From NCBI GenBank assembly GCA_963823675.1, contig CAWGMT010000008.1, positions 372,001 to 436,000 of the forward strand: a stretch of DNA of 64,000 nucleotides, written 5' to 3'. Of the stretch, positions 18,696 through 26,610 are shown piece by piece; the first letter of the stretch is position 1, and each line of letters opens with the position of its first letter. A program made the translations under genes and the position numbers. Under the pieces are notes generated by a model that saw nothing but the letters and a program-made list of their open reading frames with translations, was not told the DNA's origin and did no database searches. The DNA is from CAWGMT01 sp963823675. GTDB taxonomy: Bacteria; Planctomycetota; Planctomycetia; Isosphaerales; Isosphaeraceae.

Positions 18696-19945
18696 TCAGA
18701 ATCGCTCGCCGATGCGCAGCCACGCGACCTTGAGGTAGGCCCCTTCGAGCGCGTCGAGCGCGACGGGATGGTCGGCTGCGGCCGAGGTGAGGGCCAGCAA
18801 TTGGGCCTCGCGCTCGGCTTTTCGCGCCGCCGCCCGCAAAAGAGCGACGAAGTCGGGAGCATCCAGCAGGCCCGAGCACGAGCAGGTGAGCAATAATCCG
18901 CCGCGCTCGACCAGCTTCATCGCCATCACGTTCAGGTCGAAATACTTCCGTTTGCCGCTGGCGATCTCATCGCGGTCGAGGATCAGCTTGGGAGGATCGA
19001 GCACGATGACGTGATAGGAGCGATCATTGAGAGCCATCTGGCGCAGGTAGCCGAATGCGTCGGAATGAATGACGTTGAGTCGGACATTATTGGCGTTCCC
19101 GTTTTCGCGCGCAGCGCCACCGCCTTCTCGTCCAGATCCACGCACGTCGCTTCGCGCGCCTGCCCTCGGATCAGAGCATTGAGGGCAAACCCTCCGGAAT
19201 AGCAGCAAAGGTCCAGCACGGTTCGATCGCCGCAGAACCGGGCCAGGTCGCGCCGGCTGTCACGCTGATCGCAGAAAAACCCGGTCTTGTGTGCGTGGTC
19301 AAAATGAATGCGATACCGGATTCCATGTTCCTGGACCGTCACGCGCGGCGGCAGTAGGGCGCTCGCTAGCGGCCGGCCCGGAAAGTCCTCTTGCAGCGCG
19401 ACACGCTCGTCCACACCGACGCGAAAGTGAGCAGTCCCCAGCCGCTCGGCACAAAGCGACAGGATCGGACCGATCCGCTGATACATTCCCAAGCTGAAGA
19501 CCTCGGCGGAAAGTACGTCATCGAGGCGATCGACGACCAGCCCGGAGAGACCGTCTCCCTCGGCGTGGATCACACGATAGGCGTTTGTCTCGCGCCCTAG
19601 GTCGAGCATCGAGGTCCGGAGCGCCACCGCCTGGTCGATGCGGTGGGTCCAGAATGCGAGGTCCGGCGGTGTCTCGCGGCGCGAGAGGAACCTCAGGCTG
19701 ATCTGCGATCGTCCGTTCCACAGAGCAAAGCCAAGGTGTTGTTTGTCGCGGTCGACGACCCGAACCAGGTCGCCATCATTGGGAGCCGCTCCGACCGGCC
19801 GCTCGACCATCTTGCGATAGACAAATTGATGAGTTCCCGCGGCGCGAATCGTCACGACCGCCAAGTTCTCTTCCGGTACGAGGCTTCGGTCAGGAACTCG
19901 AGGCGAGGCTTCGGCCGGCACGTGGGGTTGACGGGGCCGCGGCAT
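18696..19945 (-). CDS. rlmI: class I SAM-dependent rRNA methyltransferase, RlmI-like (frameshifted)
   Basis: This is a 23S rRNA m5C methyltransferase-type protein. The N-terminal PUA domain covers about residues 25-100 (LAVVTIRAAGTHQFVYRKM, GFALWNGRSQISLRFLSR). The SAM site is VLDLCCYSGGFALNAL near residue 240. After a frameshift at about 19110 the text continues with VIHSDAFGYL, IVLDPPKLILDRDEI (catalytic DPPK) and LLLTCSCSGLLDAPDF (catalytic Cys). The start at 19945 (MPRPRQPHV) is 5 bp from the stop of the upstream small gene, suggesting an operon. It lies immediately before the tRNA array. Confidence 0.88.
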
Positions 19946-19950
19946 AACTT

Positions 19951-20286
19951 TCAGTCCTCGTCGCCGGACCACTCGTCGTCGTCGGCCGCGCCGTCGCCAG
20001 AAGCGGCATCCTGCCGGTGTAGCCTCCGAAGCCGGACCAAGAGCGCAGTGGCGTAGCGCTGAACGGCGATCGCCCTGCTGAGGACCGCGTCGTCGGCCGA
20101 CTCGATCGGGATCAGCGTGATCACGGCGTAAGCCTGGCGCAGGCCCTCCCATCCCATCCGAAAAACCAGCAGCCGCGCACTCGGATCATCCTTGGCCTGC
20201 TTGAGTGCAGCCCGCGAACGCTTCAAATAGGCGTTGGCTCGCTCGAGCTCGCGCAGCGCCGCCCCTGGGCTCATTCCGGCCATCAT
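19951..20286 (-). CDS. small helical protein, unknown function
   Basis: This 111-residue product is predicted largely helical (LRELERANAYLKRSRAALKQA, RMGWEGLRQAYAVITLIP, RAIAVQRYATALLVRLRRL) with an acidic tail rich in D and E. I do not recognise the family; the spacing of arginines and the acidic tail could suit RNA or protein binding. Starts at 20286 or 20274 are possible. It is transcribed just ahead of the RlmI-like gene. Confidence 0.6.
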   Translation of the reverse strand: MMAGMSPGAALRELERANAYLKRSRAALKQAKDDPSARLLVFRMGWEGLRQAYAVITLIPIESADDAVLSRAIAVQRYATALLVRLRRLHRQDAASGDGAADDDEWSGDED

Positions 20287-20408
20287 CCCTCCCAGCGCAT
20301 ACTACCGAGCATTGGAAACCCCGAAAATCGCTTTGTCTTTGTCCGCTTGAGATTATAGAGTAGATGCTGTCCTTCGATACCGGCAATTGTACCGTGGAGC
20401 ATCGCGAG

Positions 20409-20752
20409 ATGTCCGGCGAGCAGAAAGCAACCTCTACGGTTGTTCAGCCCGAGGTCACGACGGAGCAACAAACCCGCCGCCTTCCTCCGTATAACGTAGT
20501 CATCCTCAACGACGAGGAACACACATTTCCCTATGTCATCGAGCTCTTGACGAAGCTATTCCGGCATCCACTGCCGAAAGCCGAAGAGCTGACCTGCGCA
20601 TTCACACCTCGGGCCGCGCGATCGTCTATACGACTCACAAGGAGCTCGCCGAGCTCAAACGCGACCAGGTCATTGCTTATGGGCCAGACCACCGGCTCAA
20701 AGCGTCCAAGGGCCCGCTCCGCTGCTACGTCGAGCCCGCGCCGGCCGATTGA
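20409..20752 (+). CDS. clpS: ATP-dependent Clp protease adaptor ClpS (frameshifted)
   Basis: ClpS delivers N-degron substrates to ClpA(P). The core YNVVILNDEEHTFPYVIELL carries the conserved N-D-x-x-H/T substrate-pocket residues, followed by LFRHPLPKAEEL. After an indel near 20595 the text resumes in another frame with IHTSGRAIVYTTHKELAELK, DQVIAYGPD and the stop at 20750-20752. The ATG at 20409 follows a GGAG-type site; an ATG at 20364 would add 15 unconserved residues. No clpA is adjacent. Confidence 0.9.
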
Positions 20753-20780
20753 TCGAGCCCGGAAATCGAGGAGCACGGCC

Positions 20781-21219
20781 ATGCCAGCCCAGGGAGCCAA
20801 TAGCGTGGGACGGTTCAGCGTTGAGCTCGAAGTTGCCAACTACGGGGACCTTGCTCTCATGCAACGGGGCCTGTTGCCGCCGGACCAAGTGCGCCGCGAA
20901 ACGATCCAGGGCGTGCCCGATTCAGACGCGACGAAGCTCGTGCTTCCAGAGTCTCTCGTAAAGCGGCTTGGTCTGCCTCTGGGTGGAAAGGTCAAGGTCA
21001 AATACGCGGACGGCCGCAGGGCCCAGCGCCAAGAGGCCAAAGGAGTTTTCGTCAAACTCCTGGGACGCGACGGTACATTCACAGCCATCAGTGAGCCGAA
21101 ACGGGAGACGGCGCTCATTCGGCGCAATCGTCCTCGAGGACCTCGATTTGCTCGTCGACTGCTCGACGCAACGGGTCGTTCCCCGTGATCCCCGGGGTGC
21201 GATTTATGAGATCGAGTAA
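20781..21219 (+). CDS. clan AA aspartic protease-like protein (frameshifted)
   Basis: This is a single-domain retropepsin-like protein. The N-terminal strand is GRFSVELEVANYGDLALMQ, the active-site region PDSDATKLVLPESLVKRLGLP, and after a frame jump near 21115 the C-terminal strand is GAIVLEDLDLLVDCSTQRVVP, ending IYEIE. Related bacterial proteins have D-T/S-G-A at the active site; here the text is DSDA, so the glycine is replaced (or the base call is wrong). GAGGAG precedes the ATG by 8 bases. It starts 28 bp after clpS. Confidence 0.75.
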
Positions 21220-21335
21220 ACGGCTCCTCCGGTACGCGTTTGACTTCGGCGATCACTTCGTCTCTGGCCGGTAGCGCAGACCATTCGCCGGGCTTAGGTC
21301 GGGCCGCTCGGGAGAAATCGGTGTCGAGTCGTCCT

Positions 21336-22212
21336 TCAGACTTGGTCCAACAGTGCTGCGGCAAGGCCGCTGCCGATGTCCTCGTGGATGAGCTCGACGC
21401 CCAGAACACTCCGCATTCGCCGGTTCGAGATCCGTTTGTTCGTGGCGTCTCGGACCGCCTCCGCGGTGCCGGGCTGCGGTAACTCGAACCGAGGCTCCGG
21501 CGCGCCCGTGTGCCGGGCGATCGATGAATAATATTCGCGGCGAGTCACGGGCCGGTCGTCCGCGATCAAATAAAGCGGCTCGCCGCGGTCCGTCTCGAGG
21601 GCGGCGAACGCGGCGCGGGCCGCGTCGTCGATATGGATCAAATTCAGAAACTTTCGAGGATCGCCGGGGATTGGCTCCCCCCGTTCCAGGATCGCGCGGC
21701 GGACAACGCGGTTGGGACCGTACAGGCCGGCGAACCGCAAGACGATCGCCCGCCCGGAGCCGCGGCGCGACTCCGCCCAAGCTCGAACGCGGCATTCGGC
21801 CTCCAGACAGATTCTGCCGGATTCGTGCGTCGGGCTCGCCGGCGATTCCTCATCGACCCACTCCCCGGCGAGCTGACCATAAACTCCCGTGGAGCTTGCG
21901 TATACGAATCGCGCGCTCTCGGAGGCGAGCCGGTCGAGGACGTTTTGCAACCCGTTCAACGTATACGGACCGCATGGTCGATCCGGCAGTGCGATCAAAT
22001 CCCACCGAGTACAAAACGCGATCGGCGCCCGGCAGACTGCGGAGGGAATCGGGATCGAGCACCTGGGCGATCACCGGCTCGATGCCCAGTTGCGCAATCT
22101 CGGCCGCGCGGCCTGCCGAACGAACCGTGCCGAAGACCTGCTCACCGCTCTGGCAAAGCAGCGCTCCGATGCGTTGGCCCAGGTAGCCGCAGCCGATGAT
22201 CAGAGTTTTCAC
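21336..22212 (-). CDS. NAD(P)-dependent sugar epimerase/dehydratase family protein (frameshifted)
   Basis: This is an extended SDR protein with glycine motif IIGCGYLGQRIGALL at the N-terminus. After a frameshift near 21960 come FVYASSTGVYGQ (active-site Ser region, then YG instead of YxxxK in place), VLRFAGLYGP, NLIHIDDAARA and a C-terminal helical domain. The YxxxK pair is not evident, as in the YeeZ-like subgroup of atypical SDRs. The GTG start overlaps the ruvX stop (GTGA), so the two genes are coupled. Confidence 0.82.
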
Positions 22213-22676
22213 GATTGCGACTCGTCTGGATCGGCCAACGGAGCCGGTTCGGCCTCGACCTCTGGGCACCCTGCGTCCAGATAACTTTGAAGCAGGATCT
22301 GGGCGGCGAGCTTGTCGCGGAGGGCCTTGCGCTTTAGGCGTTTGAGGCCGGCGTCAATGAGCCGTTGCTCGGCCTCGACCGTGGTGTACCGTTCATCGAA
22401 ATAAACGACCGACCGCTCCGTGACGGCGGCCATCCAGTCGCCGAAAGCCCGGGCCAACGTCGCGAGCTCACCCTCTCTGCCGTTCGTGTGCACGGGGAGG
22501 CCGATCACGATCCGGTCAACGTCATTTTCCTCAACCAGGTCACGATAGTGGCGAGCGTCTCGCGCTGGTTCGCATCGCTCATAGACCTCCAGCGGAAAGG
22601 CCATCGACCGTCCCGGATCGCTCAGGGCCGCACCGACGCGCTTTGTTCCAAAGTCGAGGCCGAGAATGCAGGGCAT
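22209..22676 (-). CDS. ruvX: Holliday junction resolvase-like / pre-16S rRNA nuclease RuvX (YqgF)
   Basis: This 155-residue YqgF-family RNase H-fold protein processes the 16S rRNA 5' end in E. coli. The motifs are LGLDFGTKRVGAALSD (first catalytic Asp), IVIGLPVHTNG (second), and VVYFDERYTTVEAEQRL (third). The length is typical, with a slightly extended acidic C-terminus. It is the first gene of a two-gene unit with the epimerase. Confidence 0.93.
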   Translation of the reverse strand: MPCILGLDFGTKRVGAALSDPGRSMAFPLEVYERCEPARDARHYRDLVEENDVDRIVIGLPVHTNGREGELATLARAFGDWMAAVTERSVVYFDERYTTVEAEQRLIDAGLKRLKRKALRDKLAAQILLQSYLDAGCPEVEAEPAPLADPDESQS

Positions 22677-23256
22677 CGCGACTCCGCGTTGCGATTAGAG
22701 TTGGGCGAATCACAGCGGTCTATTATAATGTCTGGCCATTGGTGGACTCACTCTCAACGAGAGTGTCGAGGATAATGGAGGTCGAATTCAAGAGCGGAAA
22801 AAGTGACCGATCGAAGTTCGATCGGCGGGTCAAACACCGGGAGACCTCCGGTCAAACGTCGGGCGGGCGGGTGGGTTCGGAAGACCCGCGCCCAACACAA
22901 CCGACGCAAGCAAGGTTGGAGGGCTCGAGTTGACCGGCCGCGCGGCGACGTGTGCATCACCGATCGCGTGCCTCTCGTTATTGTAGCGAACATCCATTCA
23001 ACTCGGGCTTGTCAAATGGCGGGGTTGGAGGTGGATAGGATTTTGTCAAGCCCGTGCGTGGTGGCAACTCAAGCAGCTTCTTGAATTTGGGAAACGAAAA
23101 AATGGTCAGGAAGTTTGCGGATGCCCGCGTCCCATTATGGTATGTGAAGCGAATGCCCGCGCTCTTGTGACTTTTGGTTGCGACGGTCGCCCCGTGTACT
23201 CTTGACTCGTCCAGGCCTGGCGACGCCGGACTCAAGCGATTTTCCCTGGTACCGCC
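22677..23256. other. intergenic region between ruvX and the export operon
   Basis: No convincing gene is present; a 93-codon frame at 22803 is arginine-rich and has no homology I recognise. The region holds a near-consensus promoter (22701-22729), an inverted repeat at 22808-22824 (CGATCGAA, G, TTCGATCG) and a weaker box pair near 23115-23142 (TTGCGG, 16 bases, TATGGT) ahead of the gene at 23257. Confidence 0.6.
22701..22729 (+). promoter_or_regulatory. sigma70-type promoter
   Basis: TTGGGC, a 17-base spacer and a perfect TATAAT. The TATAAT is embedded in ATTATAAT, so the minus strand also offers a -10 for ruvX. In the plus direction the first clear gene starts more than 500 bases downstream, which leaves a long leader or an unseen small transcript. 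Confidence 0.6.
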
Positions 23257-25361
23257 ATGACGGAAGAAACGATTGATCAAGGTCTGCTCGAGCAGACGAA
23301 GAATCAGATTCGCAAGCTGGTGGCCGAGATCGCCGATCTGGCGGAATCGGACATTCAGCCTGCCGAGTTCTATGTGGAGTTCTTGAACCGTTCGGTGGCG
23401 GCGGTGGCCGCGACCGGCGGCGCATTCTGGCTGCTCGACGGCCGGGGTGGGCTGAGGCTGCAATATCAGGTGGAATTTGGCGCTACGGGGCTGATGGACG
23501 GCCGGGTCAAGACGGCGCCCCACGACGCGCTTTTGGGTTGCATGCTTCAAGCTTCGGAGGCCCAGATCATCCCTCCGAGCGCGGTGATCGAGGGGGTGCC
23601 GCAGGCGTTCAACCCGACCAACCTGTCCTTGATCATCGCGCCGCTCATCGTCGAAAAGCAGGTCGCCGGCTTGCTCGAGGTCGTCATGGACCCCAATCGG
23701 CGGGCCGCTCAGCAAAAGAGCACCAAGCGGTTCGTCAGCGACCTCTGCGATCTGGCGGCCACCTACCTCAAGAATCGCCAGATGCGGCAGATGATGTCGC
23801 AACAGCGGCTCTGGAATCAGCTCGAGGGCTTTACCCATCAAATCCACGGCTCGCTCGATCTCAAGGAAACGGCGTACGCCGTGGCCAACGACGGCAAGCG
23901 TCTGGTCGGTTGCGATCGTTTGAGCGTCGCGCTGAAGATTTCCGGCCGGACATTGGTCGAGGCCGTCAGCGGACAGGAAGTCGTCGAGCAGCGATCCAAC
24001 CTCGTGCGGGAATTGACGCGGCTGTGCAAGGTCGTGGTCCGCTCCGGCGAAGACCTGGTGTACACGGGCAACACCGACGGCTTCGCGCCCGACATCCGCG
24101 ACGCCCTCGAGATGTACGTCGATGAGTCAGGGTCGAAAGTCGTCGTCGTCACCTTGCTGCACAAACCCGATACGGAGCAAGGGAGCGAGCACAAGGAGAA
24201 GGAGCCGTTCGGCTGCCTGGTGGCCGAACAGATCGGTGACGAGCTGGCGCCGACCGACATGCACGCGCGGACCGAAGTCGTCTCGCGGCACGCTTCGACG
24301 GCGCTGTGGAACTCCCAGGAACACCACAAGATCTTCTTGAAGCCGGTGCTCAAGGCGCTCGGCTCGCCATGGCGGATGTTCCGGGGGCGGACGCTCGCCA
24401 AGATCGCCGCCGTGGCGGGTGCCGTGCTGGTGGTCATCCTGGCGATGGCGTTCGTGCCCTGCCCTCTGACGATCGAGGGTCACGGCTCGCTGTTGCCCGA
24501 AGAGCGGCATAAAGTCTACGCGCCGGTGCCCGGCAAGGTCGCCGAAGTCGTCGTCGATAACGGCTCGCGGGTGCAGCAGGGAGACGTCATCATCAAGCTC
24601 GAGAGCCACGACTTGCAAAAGGAGCTCAAGGGGCTCTTGGCCGAGAAGGCCAAAGCCGAGCAACAGTCGGCGTCCCTGCAATTGCAGACTCACAAGCTGA
24701 GCGCGGGACAGTCGGACCAGGACCTGATCCAGATTCAGGCCCAGCTCGCCGAGGCGCGGCTGACCTATCAGGGCGCCAAGGAACGAATCGAGATCGTCGA
24801 GGAACAGATCGAGTCGATGAATGTTCGTTCGCCGCAGGACGGGATCGTCACGACCTGGGAAGCCAAGAAGACGCTGATGGGGCGCCCGGTCGAGATCGGC
24901 ACCGAATTGCTTCAGATCGCCGGGACCGAGGGGGAGTGGGTCCTGGAGGTCGAGGTCCCGGACGACGACATGGGGCCAGTTCTCGCGGCCAAGAGCAAGC
25001 TCGACGCGGACATCAAGGCGGGTCGGAAAAAAGCCGATGCGACCCTGCCGGCGTTTTTCGTGTCCATGACCGATCCCGCGCACCGTTACCCGGGATACGT
25101 CCGCCGAATCGCCCCCGGGGCCGAGGACGTGGCCGAATCGGAGCAATACAAGAACCGTCACATCGTCAAGGTGACGGTCGGCTTCAGCGAGGATGTACGT
25201 CAGGATTACATGAAGCGAAACAAGATCAAGGACATGCGGCCGGGGTCCGAAGTCCGGCGCGGATCGATTGCGGCAGGGCCAATCTGGCCTATTATCTGCT
25301 CCGCAAGCCGATCCAGGTCTTCTACGAATCGGTCCTGTTCCGCTGGCCGTTCTTGCAGTGA
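23257..25361 (+). CDS. GAF-domain HlyD-type membrane fusion protein (3' frameshift)
   Basis: About 700 residues. The N-terminal cytoplasmic half carries one or two GAF-like domains (AAVAATGGAFWLLDGRGGL to IAPLIVEKQVAGLLEVV, then the region from LDLKETAYAVANDGKRLVG). A single membrane segment lies at about residues 380-402, then a periplasmic HlyD/biotinyl-lipoyl part (VYAPVPGKVAEVVVDNG, VRSPQDGIVTTWEAK) split by a coiled coil rich in K/E/Q. The frame breaks near 25260; the true C-terminus is probably YYLLRKPIQVFYESVLFRW. It leads a three-gene operon. The GAF domains suggest that a ligand or signal controls export. The ligand is unknown. Confidence 0.85.
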
Positions 25362-25459
25362 GTGATGACCTGGACCGTTGCACCAACCGGCGACTGGCGC
25401 GCCCCTGCGACCGGGGCGGGCCTGATCAAACTCTGGGAGGCGAGGATTCTCGTCCAATC

Positions 25460-26476
25460 ATGGCGATGACGAAACGTATAGCGGCCCTGGCCGCGGGATG
25501 CTTGTTCTTGCTCTCCGTCGCGGCGCTCGCTCAAAGCGACGGGCCCGCGCCGGAGCGCGCCGGGGGTCCGCAGGCGTACGAGCCTTTGGTGCTCAAGGTG
25601 TCGCTCATCACCGGACCGCGGCTCGACTGGTTCGAAAGATCCGACGTGGCCGCGCTGCGCGAGGGAGTCATCGAGCAGATGGAGCTCAAGATCGGCATGC
25701 AAGTGAAAAAAGGCGGGACGATCGGGACCTTGCATCACGAGATGGCCGAATTGACCGTCAGGAAGAATCAGTTGCAAGCCGAGCAGGTTTCCCCGAAGCA
25801 GAAGGCAGAGGCCTTGAAGGAGAAGGCGGAGGCCCAGAAGGAGGTTGCCATCTCGGTCGTGGCGCGCAACAAGCGTCTCAACGAGCGCCTGCCCGGCACG
25901 GTTTCCGCCGAGGATGTCGCCAAGGCCGAGGGCGAGCTCAAAGTCGCCGAGGGCGAGCGCAAGGTCGGCATGGCCCAGATCCTCGAAGCCGTCGAGAACC
26001 GCAAAATTGCCGAGGCCGAGCTCGCTCTTGCCGTCCAGACCCTCAAGGAGCACACAATTGTCGCTCCCTTCGACGGGATCATCATCAACCGTTACAAGAA
26101 CCCGGGTGAGAGCGTCCGCGCCAATGAAAAGGTGGTCTGGCTGGGCAACCCCTACAAGGTGTGCGTCGACCCTTACGTGCCTCTGGAATACGCCGATCGC
26201 GTCAAGGTGGGCCAGGTCGTGGAGATCGAGCTTTCCAAATCCCACGAGGAGCCGCTTTTGTTCGAGAAGAGAAAATACCGCGGCAAGATCACCTTCGTCT
26301 CTCCCGAGGTCCAGACCGTGGGCGAGACGGGAGTCCGCGTCCGCGCCGAGTTTGACAACCCCGACCTCGAGCTCCATCCAGGCTTTCTGGCTCGAGTCAC
26401 CATCTTCGTGCCCGCCGTCGTTGCCGCGTCCAACGCCACGGGAGGCCCGGCGGTCGGCAACACGCGCACCGAGTAA
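25460..26476 (+). CDS. HlyD/RND-type periplasmic adaptor subunit
   Basis: 338 residues with a signal peptide (MTKRIAALAAGCLFLLSVAALA). The order is barrel-lipoyl half (REGVIEQMELKIGMQVKKGG), an alpha-hairpin of heptads rich in K, E and A (residues about 95-190), second lipoyl half (LKEHTIVAPFDGIIINRYKN) and beta-barrel (VKVGQVVEIEL, HPGFLARVTIFVP). This is the fold of membrane-fusion adaptors that join an inner-membrane pump to an outer-membrane channel. No pump or TolC-like gene is adjacent; the partners here are the flanking membrane proteins. Confidence 0.88.
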   Translation: MAMTKRIAALAAGCLFLLSVAALAQSDGPAPERAGGPQAYEPLVLKVSLITGPRLDWFERSDVAALREGVIEQMELKIGMQVKKGGTIGTLHHEMAELTVRKNQLQAEQVSPKQKAEALKEKAEAQKEVAISVVARNKRLNERLPGTVSAEDVAKAEGELKVAEGERKVGMAQILEAVENRKIAEAELALAVQTLKEHTIVAPFDGIIINRYKNPGESVRANEKVVWLGNPYKVCVDPYVPLEYADRVKVGQVVEIELSKSHEEPLLFEKRKYRGKITFVSPEVQTVGETGVRVRAEFDNPDLELHPGFLARVTIFVPAVVAASNATGGPAVGNTRTE

Positions 26477-26485
26477 GTTTGCCCG

Positions 26486-26562
26486 TCACGCAGAGCGTGA
26501 TGACTTTGAGTTCATTGTAGCCGTCACGCTCCGCGTGACGAGGCGCCAGCACGCGAAGCGTG
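26486..26562. repeat. three tight hairpins in tandem
   Basis: There are three successive stem-loops with three-base loops: TCACGC/GCGTGA (26486-26500), GTCACGC/GCGTGAC (26523-26539) and CACGC/GCGTG (26550-26562). They sit in the 134-bp gap inside the export operon and resemble REP-type elements. They could stabilise or attenuate the operon message. Confidence 0.75.
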
Positions 26563-26610
26563 TTGACGACTTGACCGATCCTTGATTCGCTCGACGAGGG
26601 TTTTTGACCG

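Noticed and set aside
22803..23084. 93-codon plus-strand frame before the export operon
   Set aside because: It is low-complexity and arginine-rich and overlaps the inverted repeat. It is more likely leader or intergenic DNA.
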